Source: Vibrio qingdaonensis (GTDB lineage Bacteria; Pseudomonadota; Gammaproteobacteria; Enterobacterales; Vibrionaceae). Taken from it: a DNA stretch of 64,000 nucleotides. The DNA is taken from contig NZ_JAKRRY010000006.1 in the NCBI RefSeq assembly GCF_026191675.1, forward strand, positions 1-64,000, read 5' to 3'. The notes under the pieces are model-generated. The model searched no databases, was not told the DNA's origin, and saw nothing but the letters and a program-made list of their open reading frames with translations. The translations under genes and the position numbers were made by a program. Shown here in pieces: positions 57,309 through 64,000 of the stretch (its first letter is position 1; every line of letters begins with the position of its first letter).

Positions 57309-57971
57309 CTAGTTAGTCTGGTTTATATAAATTCTCATCGCTCCCGACGCGTTTACAATGGCCGCATCTCCTCCATCTTGAGAAATACCCAAATCAGCAC
57401 CACCGGAACCAGCAACAAATGCAATATTATTGTCATTCTCTTGATTCACACTGAGCTTACTTGACGGATAAAGCATGTTTGCCTGACCAATTACAGCCAG
57501 ATTATTGTTGCCATCTTGATTAATTAAAGCCTCACTGCGCGTACCCAGCTGTCCAATGGCGGCAGCATTTCCATCCCCTTCTTGATTGATATATGCAATA
57601 TTTCCGCTACCTATTTGGCCGACAATAGCAGTATTACTTACACCCACTTGATTAACACTCGACTTATTTCCACGCCCAAGCCCCGCTTTAACTTGAGACA
57701 CAATGACGAGGGAGTCTGTCGCATTGGTAATATTTACCTCTGAATAGTTATCTATGTCGTTGTTTCCACGATCCAAATCGTTATAGTCGTTAATCACATC
57801 TTGTCCCACCCCGTGGAGAAAATCACCGGTAGAATCAACCCCTCCGTTTGGAGCAAAAACTAACGAATTAGCCATAATCGGTAATGAACCTGTGAAAAGC
57901 CCTAGACAAACCAAAAAAGTCTTAGCTATCTTGTCCAGTTGAAAATTCGTCGTGTTCCTTATCACTTTCAT
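57309..57971 (-). CDS. Curlin-like nucleator subunit (CsgB-type)
   Basis: A 220-residue secreted protein: signal-like N-terminus (to about 35, IMANS) followed by a low-repeat acidic stretch and then clear curlin repeats (SSVNQVGVSNTAIVGQIG, NIAYINQEGDGNAAAIGQLG, EALINQDGNNNLAVIGQ, KLSVNQENDNNIAF). These match the S/N-x5-Q-x-G-x2-N-x-A-x3-Q pattern better than the next gene does. Position next to the divergent csgEFG promoter matches csgB. It probably nucleates polymerisation of the 56357-57217 product. The start has GGAG eight bases upstream. Confidence 0.84.
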   Translation of the reverse strand: MKVIRNTTNFQLDKIAKTFLVCLGLFTGSLPIMANSLVFAPNGGVDSTGDFLHGVGQDVINDYNDLDRGNNDIDNYSEVNITNATDSLVIVSQVKAGLGRGNKSSVNQVGVSNTAIVGQIGSGNIAYINQEGDGNAAAIGQLGTRSEALINQDGNNNLAVIGQANMLYPSSKLSVNQENDNNIAFVAGSGGADLGISQDGGDAAIVNASGAMRIYINQTN

Positions 57972-58246
57972 GTGAGCTCTCCATAGTCACTCATTTGAAA
58001 ATCGCACTCCCTTTTCACGCTGCTGTAATCTTATATTTCTATTAGCGGTCTAACCCTAAACTAAAATTGATTTCCTTAAATAAATAATCAGGATATTGAT
58101 GTACTTTCACCGTTATTAAGTTGACCGAAGTACGAAGTATATTGTTGTTCAACTACACCTGAAGTTTATGTTTAAACCTTAAGAACTGAGTTAGCCTTAA
58201 GGATAATTACAAACCGTACTTTCTCATTTTTTAAACGGATTTTTGA
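57972..58246. promoter_or_regulatory. Divergent curli promoter region
   Basis: These 275 bases separate the subunit operon from csgEFG. CCTTAAG occurs twice, at 58177-58183 and 58195-58201, 18 bases apart, near csgE; each is nearly palindromic. This is a plausible binding site pair for the local VpsT/CsgD-type regulator. Confidence 0.45.
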
Positions 58247-58744
58247 ATGGGACACTTCATGAAATTACTACTGTTTACCATGAAAGCTGTTTTGCTTATC
58301 TCTGCTTCTATTACTGCCACTAAGGCAGACAATAACTTGGAGAATGGTGCTCCCCTCGAAAACGGGAAAAGATTAGAGAGCCAAGGAGATAAACTCAAGG
58401 TTCCATTCAACGACTTTAGCGAAGTTGATGGGGTCATTGTCGATAGGACTATTACTCGGTTGGGTGAGGATTTTTACTTCTTCTTTTCTCAACAGCTTAA
58501 TGACAGATACCCGAATCTTAAAGAAAACCTTACGATTAAGGAAATCCCGACAGCGCTCTCAGGTAGCATTATCGAAGTCTATCATTCTCGGAAAGCTATT
58601 TACCGGACAGCTCTATCTCCCGGGCGAAGGTTAGCGAAAGATAGAGCAGACGATGCTTTACAAGTCGTAGGTAACTACATTATACGTTGGCAAGCTGAGC
58701 GTCTTTATATGGATACTTTAGATCTCGAACATGATGAATTTTAA
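58247..58744 (+). CDS. csgE: Curli assembly factor CsgE
   Basis: A 165-residue periplasmic protein with signal peptide (KLLLFTMKAVLLISASITATKA). The family core VDGVIVDRTITRLGEDFYFFFSQQLNDRYP...NLTIKEIPTALSG and the C-terminal HDEF match CsgE, which caps CsgG and targets subunits to the pore. An ATG at 58259 (GGGA seven bases upstream) is an alternative start. It overlaps csgF if csgF starts at its first ATG. Confidence 0.93.
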   Translation: MGHFMKLLLFTMKAVLLISASITATKADNNLENGAPLENGKRLESQGDKLKVPFNDFSEVDGVIVDRTITRLGEDFYFFFSQQLNDRYPNLKENLTIKEIPTALSGSIIEVYHSRKAIYRTALSPGRRLAKDRADDALQVVGNYIIRWQAERLYMDTLDLEHDEF

Positions 58745-58754
58745 GGCGGCAAGG

Positions 58755-59165
58755 ATGGCAAATTTACCACCTAGAATAATTTTAATCTTCGCATTAGCTT
58801 CCCCCTTTGCGATAGCAAGTGAATTGGTTTACACCCCTGTTAACCCGAGTTTTGGCGGAAACCCGTTGAACAGTACGATTTTGATTAATCATGCAAACGC
58901 AATTAACGACTATCAGGATCCAAATGCCAGTTCGTTTGATTTTGACGAAGAGTCGCCACTTGAACGCCTAGCATCAAGCTTGGAATCGAGATTGATCAGT
59001 CAACTACTCGCTGACATAGGCAACGGTAATACCGGACAGTTAGAGACCGACGATTTCTTTCTTAACGTGTTAGACACCAACGGATTGCTTACTGTACAAA
59101 TTGTTGATAAGACAACCGGAGAATCTACTGAAATTAGTGTTTCTGGTCTTAACCCCGACCTGTAA
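58755..59165 (+). CDS. csgF: Curli assembly factor CsgF
   Basis: A 136-residue secreted protein. After the signal peptide (IILIFALASPFAIAS) comes the diagnostic CsgF N-terminus ELVYTPVNPSFGGNPLNSTILINHANAIN, which inserts into the CsgG channel. E. coli CsgF has 138 residues. I chose ATG 58755, eight bases after AAGG; the frame is open to 58731, overlapping csgE. CsgF links secretion to CsgB-based nucleation at the surface. Confidence 0.93.
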   Translation: MANLPPRIILIFALASPFAIASELVYTPVNPSFGGNPLNSTILINHANAINDYQDPNASSFDFDEESPLERLASSLESRLISQLLADIGNGNTGQLETDDFFLNVLDTNGLLTVQIVDKTTGESTEISVSGLNPDL

Positions 59166-59182
59166 TTTACAAGGAACGTAGT

Positions 59183-60019
59183 ATGAAAGGTCTACTTTAT
59201 TTAAGCCTCGCCCTATTGCTCGGAGGCTGCGCGACATCACTCGATATACCCGACACCTCGGCAGAGCCGATACTCATGCCCCGCGGTGCAACTTATACGG
59301 ATTTAATTTCACTGCCAAAACCTGCAGGAAAAATTCTTGTCTCAGTTTACGATTTCAGAGATCAAACCGGGCAATATAAACCCCAGCCAAACAGTAATTT
59401 CTCTACTGCGGTTCCTCAAGGAGGGACTTCCTTACTGACGACATCATTGCTTGATTCTCAATGGTTCATTCCTTTAGAGCGTGAAGGCTTACAAAACCTA
59501 CTAACCGAACGTAAAATCATTCGTGCCGCTCAGAAAAAAGATAAAGTCATTTCTAATCACGGTGCAGATTTATCTTCTTTGAATTCCGCTAACGTTGTCA
59601 TTGAAGGGGGAATTGTTGCCTACGATTCAAATATCCGTACGGGTGGTGTTGGAGCGAAATATTTAGGTATTGGTGCATCAGGACAATATAGAACCGACCA
59701 AGTCACCGTAAATCTTCGTGCCGTTGATGTGAGAAGCGGTCAGGTATTACTGAGTATCACGACGTCTAAGACGATTTCCTCTCACGAAATTGGATTGGGC
59801 GCTTTCCGCTTCATTGATTACAAAGAGCTGTTAGAAGTTGAGATGGGATACAGTAATAACGAACCCGTTAACATTGCCATTATGTCAGCGATTGATGCGG
59901 CCGTGATTCATCTCATCATTAAAGGAATGGAACGTGGTATGTGGTCTTCAAATGACCCAGAGGCAGACACGAATCCAATTATTGCTAAATATTCAAATGC
60001 CACAACTGAAATACTGTGA
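59183..60019 (+). CDS. csgG: Curli secretion channel lipoprotein CsgG
   Basis: A 278-residue outer-membrane lipoprotein: lipobox LLLGGC, acylated Cys at 16. The family core PAGKILVSVYDFRDQTGQYKPQPNSNFSTAVPQGG and WFIPLEREGLQNLLTERKIIRAAQ is strongly conserved with E. coli. CsgG forms the nonameric pore for curlin. In E. coli the eyelet is Y51, N55, F56 within KPYPASNF; here the segment is KPQPNSNF, so the Tyr is Gln (residue 68 of the precursor) while Asn and Phe are kept. Terminator follows. Confidence 0.95.
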   Translation: MKGLLYLSLALLLGGCATSLDIPDTSAEPILMPRGATYTDLISLPKPAGKILVSVYDFRDQTGQYKPQPNSNFSTAVPQGGTSLLTTSLLDSQWFIPLEREGLQNLLTERKIIRAAQKKDKVISNHGADLSSLNSANVVIEGGIVAYDSNIRTGGVGAKYLGIGASGQYRTDQVTVNLRAVDVRSGQVLLSITTSKTISSHEIGLGAFRFIDYKELLEVEMGYSNNEPVNIAIMSAIDAAVIHLIIKGMERGMWSSNDPEADTNPIIAKYSNATTEIL

Positions 60020-60045
60020 TCTCAAAACAAATAGTTTTTATTAAC

Positions 60046-60096
60046 AAATAGGGCTATGCGGAAAATGGATATTACCCGTAGCCCTATTTTTTTACC
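60046..60096 (+). terminator. Terminator of csgEFG
   Basis: AAATAGGGCTA (60046-60056) pairs exactly with TAGCCCTATTT (60079-60089), loop 22 bases with a short inner pairing, then TTTTTT. Confidence 0.88.
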
Positions 60097-60134
60097 CTCG
60101 CTCATGGCGACTTTTCCAGAATATCAATGACGCA

Positions 60135-60371
60135 CTAAGACTGATTAACGGCGAATCCTACGGCAAAGAGCCAGCTTGTCACGGCTAACATCAGCATTGG
60201 CAGATAAACCATAGGATGAGAAGAGTAATGATACGCGATACCAACACAGACCGCACTCAAGGCATTGAAGCACCAAGTTAACGACCGTTTTGATTGGAAA
60301 CCGCCCAACACGGCTGGTGCACAAAGTACGCTGAAACAAATCATCGCTACCGCAACATCCTGTTCCATCAT
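60135..60371 (-). CDS. Small membrane protein, 78 residues
   Basis: Three hydrophobic segments (about 6-24, 33-50, 53-73) fill most of this short protein. I do not recognise the family. Its ATG overlaps the stop codon of the thioredoxin-fold gene (ATGA), so the two are translationally coupled. It may be a membrane partner of that protein (for example for electron delivery), but it has only one cysteine pair at a distance (C12, C17, C34, C42) and no DsbB/DsbD motif. Confidence 0.6.
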   Translation of the reverse strand: MMEQDVAVAMICFSVLCAPAVLGGFQSKRSLTWCFNALSAVCVGIAYHYSSHPMVYLPMLMLAVTSWLFAVGFAVNQS

Positions 60372-60952
60372 GATGCGAGTAACTCCGCGATTAATGCATC
60401 GAGTTCCTCAAAACTATTAAGCCGATGCAACACTACTTGCTTATTGCCATTAACGACAATCGTAGGTGTGGCATTAATACGATAAGCTTTCACTAGCCGA
60501 TTAAAATCCTCTACTTGATCGTTTACTGACTGACAACGACTTTCAAATTTGTCTTGCTGTACACCACACGTGTCAAGAACCTCAACAAAATCTTCTCTGT
60601 ACTGAGGGGCGTGATTGGCGCGAAAATGAATTCTGTGAATCAATTCCTCAATAAATGATTGCTCTAGCCCCTGCTCTTTGGCAACAATAAATGCCTCTTG
60701 CACATCGCGCCCAACCGGGCCGACACCTACAATAATTTCCCTAAAAGTCGCATTGTGTTGTTTTACAATTTGCATAATAGGGCCGTGAACCATGGCACAA
60801 GGTCCGCAAAATGGGGAGTGGAATAGCATAACCTGAGGCTCAATGCTTGGGGCATGCGTTAAAGTAAGGTAGTGCTGTCCCGCTTTATACGGCGATGCTA
60901 CAGCAGAAAATTGAACGAGGGTAAATACCATCAAAGTAAACAGGGATTTCAT
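60368..60952 (-). CDS. Periplasmic DsbA/DsbC-like thioredoxin-fold protein (CGPC)
   Basis: A 194-residue protein with a signal peptide (to about VASP) and a thioredoxin-fold active site FHSPFCGPCAMVHGP (C49, C52 by count). The cis-Pro loop is INATPTIVVNG. An inserted helical region (EAFIVAKEQGLEQSFIEELIHR) is DsbA-like. Two more cysteines (CGVQQDKFESRC) are in the helical domain. It probably forms or shuffles disulfides in the periplasm. It lies between csgEFG and the VpsT-type regulator and is coupled to a small membrane protein gene. A role in curli export is only a guess. Confidence 0.82.
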   Translation of the reverse strand: MKSLFTLMVFTLVQFSAVASPYKAGQHYLTLTHAPSIEPQVMLFHSPFCGPCAMVHGPIMQIVKQHNATFREIIVGVGPVGRDVQEAFIVAKEQGLEQSFIEELIHRIHFRANHAPQYREDFVEVLDTCGVQQDKFESRCQSVNDQVEDFNRLVKAYRINATPTIVVNGNKQVVLHRLNSFEELDALIAELLAS

Positions 60953-61125
60953 TGGTAATCTCTAGCTAAAAACCTGAACGCTACCATAACGAAACATTAA
61001 TTACTGATAAATTCTAAAATATGTAGAGATAAGAAGGGGAAACTGAAAAAACGATAGAAGAGAGTTACCTCTCTTCAATTTACATCATTCACATGGTGTT
61101 CGCTTTACGCCAAAATCATCGCCAT

Positions 61126-61803
61126 TTAAACAAACTCGTTAGATGCGATATTATTTTTTGCCCATAGCAACGCCTGAAGGCGATTCTTTACTTTTATTTT
61201 CTTAAAGGTGTTGTGCAGATGTGCTTTCACTGTGTTTTCACTAACGAACAACGAATCTGCGATCTGCGTATTAGACGCCCCATCACCCAGCAACTTAATA
61301 ATTTGTTGTTCGCGTTTAGTTAACTTCGAATAATAAGGACTGGTTTTTGCGCATTGGCGGCCACGATAAAACTTGATGTACTCAAACACCAGTTTGCGAC
61401 TCATCCACATTTCACCACGTAAGATACACTCGAAACCCGTCACTAATTTATCGAGATTATCGGTTGAATAAAATATCCCCACTAAATGCTGCCATTTCAG
61501 CATATCGGCATGAGAAAGGTCTGGTGATGTATTAATTAGCACTTCTTGTACGTCAGCACCAAGGGTTTCACGGAGATCCTGATACCTCTCTATGTGTTTA
61601 TCCGTGATTGCCTGATGATCAACAATCACGACATCAAAATTGTATTGTTTTAAGCTAAGCTTACAACTACTTAATCGCTCTGGAGAGACGAGCTTGATGT
61701 GAAGATCAACCTTCTGCTCAATCGAGTCTTTAAGTAAGCTTGACTGTAGATTATTTTCCGCCAACAAGATCGCTTGTCGGGTCTCAACTTCTACGGTCGA
61801 CAT
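61126..61803 (-). CDS. VpsT/CsgD-family LuxR-type regulator, c-di-GMP binding motif WMSR
   Basis: A 225-residue response-regulator-like protein with a LuxR helix-turn-helix at the C-terminus (LTKREQQIIKLLGDGASNTQIADSLFVSENTVKAHLHNTF). The receiver part lacks a full phosphoacceptor set, as in CsgD and VpsT. The motif WMSR (about 133-136) matches the W(F/L/M)(T/S)R c-di-GMP motif of VpsT, at almost the same position (131-134). The ATG at 61803 has AGGGAG six bases upstream and gives VpsT-like length; the frame runs open to 61926 but that is not needed. It is the obvious candidate regulator of the nearby curli genes. Confidence 0.9.
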   Translation of the reverse strand: MSTVEVETRQAILLAENNLQSSLLKDSIEQKVDLHIKLVSPERLSSCKLSLKQYNFDVVIVDHQAITDKHIERYQDLRETLGADVQEVLINTSPDLSHADMLKWQHLVGIFYSTDNLDKLVTGFECILRGEMWMSRKLVFEYIKFYRGRQCAKTSPYYSKLTKREQQIIKLLGDGASNTQIADSLFVSENTVKAHLHNTFKKIKVKNRLQALLWAKNNIASNEFV

Positions 61804-62103
61804 AGCATACTCCCTGCCTGTGTAGGTTCCTAAAATTAACCCTAAAGTTAACCTCTTATTTACATCCGTCAAGTGTCGCCTTTGAGACATTATGACCACC
61901 GCCAGTGATAACAATATTATTATCATAAGGTTAGATGTTACGTCTCAGGAGTGAGACGATAGAAGCTTATTAAGTAATCTGTCCATTTTTTGTGACAAAG
62001 GTATAAGTACAACGTTTAATGGCATCGGTTCATATTGAAAGGAATTGAGCCGCGGTGTCGTAGATAACACCGCGTGGATAGACGATAATATTAATCAGAT
62101 GAC

Positions 62104-62304
62104 TTAGTGTAGTGGCGCGGCATTCTTTTCGCTAAACTTACCGAAGTACTGCTCTAATATTTCAGGCGTCAATTTACCTTCCGCTTCTAATTGTTTTAGC
62201 TTTTGTGCAATTTCACGTTGCTCTTCAATTGAAGGTAGAGAGACTTCTGGCTCACCTTCTGTCTGAGTAGACATCGCCTCTAACTCTTTCTCAAAATCAC
62301 TCAT
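62104..62304 (-). CDS. Hypothetical small protein, 66 residues
   Basis: An acidic, helical, soluble protein (SDFEKELEAMSTQTEGEPEV; IEEQREIAQKLKQLEAEGKL; EILEQYFGKF) with a good ribosome site (AGGAAAGG). No signal peptide. I do not recognise the family, but such small proteins with a C-terminal PEILEQYFG-like helix occur next to other vibrio genes. It is monocistronic between the VpsT-type gene and the moxR operon. Confidence 0.65.
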   Translation of the reverse strand: MSDFEKELEAMSTQTEGEPEVSLPSIEEQREIAQKLKQLEAEGKLTPEILEQYFGKFSEKNAAPLH

Positions 62305-62797
62305 AACCGATTACCTTTCCTAATTATACCAATATAAAGTTTCATCAATACGATGTTTAAAATTTTGACTAGTTTACTGGTTTTGTAATAACGAGGCTAG
62401 CGACAAGTCTACGTCGCCCCTTTACGCTAACCAGTAAGTACCAAAAGTGTCCGAAAATGGCGACTGCTGTCATGAACGCTTCGCACAAAACGCGCGCATA
62501 AAACGTACTACTTACGCCAGCAATTCGTACATACTTCACCCAAACGTCAACCTATTATGGCTGATGCATATTCTCTGCTATAGATTCATTCAAAGGGGAT
62601 TGAACAATCCTCTCTAACGCCCTACATTATCGGGTATCGCAAATTCGACAAACGTCATAACTAGCTTGACAAAACAATGACATAACAGATGGAACTTTGT
62701 GAACCGTAGCGCCTCTACTTAATACGTCTAGATGATTTATATATAAGCCCGTTATGTCATTTGTCGTGGCTAGCTATCGATAAGAAGGAAATAATAC
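62305..62797. other. Gene-free stretch upstream of moxR
   Basis: No coding frame, repeat or convincing hairpin is seen in these 493 bases. A TTGACA at about 62668 may belong to a promoter; the moxR ribosome site is AAGGAA. Confidence 0.4.
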
Positions 62798-63754
62798 ATG
62801 CCTATGCAAGCCTTTCAACAACTCCAAAGTTACCTCGAGTCCCAAGTCATCGGCCAAGAAGCGTTGGTAAAACAATTGCTCATTGCCCTACTCGCCGACG
62901 GGCATATTCTTGTTGAAGGACCACCAGGACTCGCAAAAACAAGGGCAGCAAAAGCGCTAGCTGATTGTATTGAAGGCAGCTTTCATCGTATCCAATTTAC
63001 ACCAGACTTACTGCCATCCGACCTAACTGGAACTGACATCTATCGACCAGAAAGTGGCGAGTTCGAATTTAAAGCGGGCCCTATTTTCCATTCCTTACTG
63101 CTTGCGGATGAAGTCAACCGAGCACCTGCAAAAGTACAAGCTGCCATGCTTGAAGCAATGGCCGAGAAACAGATCAGTGTCGGGCAAACCACTTACCCAT
63201 TACCAGAACTCTTTTTAGTCATGGCGACACAAAACCCAATTGAACAAGAAGGCACTTATCCTCTGCCAGAGGCACAGTTAGACCGTTTTCTAATGCATCT
63301 TGATGTCGATTACCCAGATGCAGAGAGCGAGTTAGCCATCCTCAAGCTCAATCGTGGCGAGGCACTTGGACATACCGTGCAACCACAACAAGCCATTTCA
63401 CAATCGGATATTTTCAAGGCTCGCCAGCAAGTTCTCTCTATTCATATGGCAGACACTATTGAACGCTATATCGTTCGACTGATTATCGCGACTCGTCAGC
63501 CCGCTCAATACAGCGACAAATTAGCAAAATGGCTAGAAATGGGCGTGAGCCCACGAGCCACAATCGCATTAGATAGAGCAAGCCGTGCCCATGCTTGGTT
63601 AGCCGGGCGAGACTTCGTTAGCCCAGAAGATGTGCATGCCGTTATTTACCCTGTGCTGCGCCATCGCTTACTGCTCAGCTATCACGCACAAGCAGAAGGG
63701 ATCACCGGCAATGATGTGGTGGACGAGCTTCTTAGCACTGTTACTTCTGCGTAA
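62798..63754 (+). CDS. MoxR-family AAA+ ATPase
   Basis: A 318-residue AAA+ protein: Walker A EGPPGLAKT (about 40-48), Walker B SLLLADEVNRAPAK (about 100-113), sensor 1 MATQNPIEQEGTYPLPEAQLDRFLMHLDVDYP. The C-terminal lid has the MoxR form (GVSPRATIALDRASRAHAWLAGRDFVSPEDV). MoxR proteins act as chaperones for metal insertion or assembly of membrane and VWA-domain partners. A DUF58 gene follows 24 bases downstream, the typical first part of a MoxR-DUF58-VWA operon (batABD-like) that continues outside. Confidence 0.95.
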   Translation: MPMQAFQQLQSYLESQVIGQEALVKQLLIALLADGHILVEGPPGLAKTRAAKALADCIEGSFHRIQFTPDLLPSDLTGTDIYRPESGEFEFKAGPIFHSLLLADEVNRAPAKVQAAMLEAMAEKQISVGQTTYPLPELFLVMATQNPIEQEGTYPLPEAQLDRFLMHLDVDYPDAESELAILKLNRGEALGHTVQPQQAISQSDIFKARQQVLSIHMADTIERYIVRLIIATRQPAQYSDKLAKWLEMGVSPRATIALDRASRAHAWLAGRDFVSPEDVHAVIYPVLRHRLLLSYHAQAEGITGNDVVDELLSTVTSA

Positions 63755-63778
63755 CGAACATTTAGGCGGTATGCAGTT

Positions 63779-64000
63779 ATGTTTTTTCGACGTCAATCTA
63801 ACCAAGTAAGTCCTTTACAGCAAGCGATTGAGCAAGGGCACTTACCTACCTGTAACGGTGTTAGCCTAACCGTAGACGAACTTGCCTTTTACCAAACTCA
63901 TGGCAAGCGATGGCAACCACCGGCAAAAAGTTTATGGTCACAGCTTAACGGCGCACATTTAAGCCCCCGCAAAGGACGTGGTATGACTTTTTCTGAAGTC
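63779..64000 (+). CDS. DUF58 domain protein (partial, cut by right edge)
   Basis: The first 74 codons are visible. The sequence MFFRRQSNQVSPLQQAIEQG...LTVDELAFYQTH and LNGAHLSPRKGRGMTFSEV match the N-terminus of DUF58 proteins (the GRGM(D/T)F motif). DUF58 genes sit with MoxR and VWA-domain genes in stress-related operons, function unclear. ATG at 63779 is the likely start; AGGCGG lies about ten bases upstream. Confidence 0.9.
   Translation, partial: MFFRRQSNQVSPLQQAIEQGHLPTCNGVSLTVDELAFYQTHGKRWQPPAKSLWSQLNGAHLSPRKGRGMTFSEV

Overview
The window looks like part of the second chromosome of a Vibrio or close relative. The evidence is gene content and order: a malEFG operon divergent from malK, a scrKBR/scrA sucrose PTS module, a VpsT-type regulator, a moxR-DUF58 pair, and moderate-GC coding with short intergenic gaps. 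The species cannot be named from the sequence. No tRNA, rRNA, CRISPR array, transposase or integrase was found.

Layout. 1-9.0 kb: the left edge cuts a giant Ig-repeat lipoprotein gene (minus strand), followed by a divergent M23 endopeptidase gene. 9.1-11.1 kb: a CDGSH-glutamate synthase fusion and phnA. 11.4-17.0 kb: sucrose regulon (scrK, scrB, scrR leftward; scrA rightward) with two identical 16-bp operators. 17.2-20.4 kb: AspT-type antiporter and glutamate decarboxylase, probably a decarboxylase/antiporter acid-resistance pair. 20.9-22.5 kb: an ABC-F gene broken by a -1 frameshift. 23-31.2 kb: UspA, an NSS sodium symporter, a DnaQ-fold exonuclease, a DMT exporter, two tandem stand-alone CSS-domain membrane proteins, a VOC protein, a YjbR protein, and the remains of an alkB gene.

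31.6-39.0 kb: a LacI-controlled mannose-family PTS operon (IIA, IIB, IIC, IID) with a long phosphomannose isomerase, an AGE-family sugar epimerase and a cupin-type phosphoglucose isomerase. Imported hexose phosphate would be funnelled to fructose-6-P and glucose-6-P. 39.2-41.7 kb: AraC regulator with a divergent DMT transporter, then an acyl-CoA thioesterase. 42-55.9 kb: alpha-glucan use: a cytoplasmic GH13 amylase, an orphan second maltose-binding protein, a GH13 alpha-glucosidase with a divergent LysR regulator, then malG/malF/malE and divergent malK with a complex control region. A CDF transporter with altered metal-site residues lies in between.

56.0-61.9 kb: a curli locus. Two curlin-type subunits and an unrecognised small secreted protein run leftward; csgE, csgF and csgG run rightward. 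They are followed by a Dsb-like thioredoxin-fold protein, a small membrane protein and a VpsT/CsgD-family regulator with a c-di-GMP-binding-type WMSR motif. The curlins are strongly diverged and CsgG has an altered channel constriction, so this is the best candidate for an undescribed variant system. 62.1-64 kb: a 66-residue protein, then moxR and the start of a DUF58 gene cut by the right edge.
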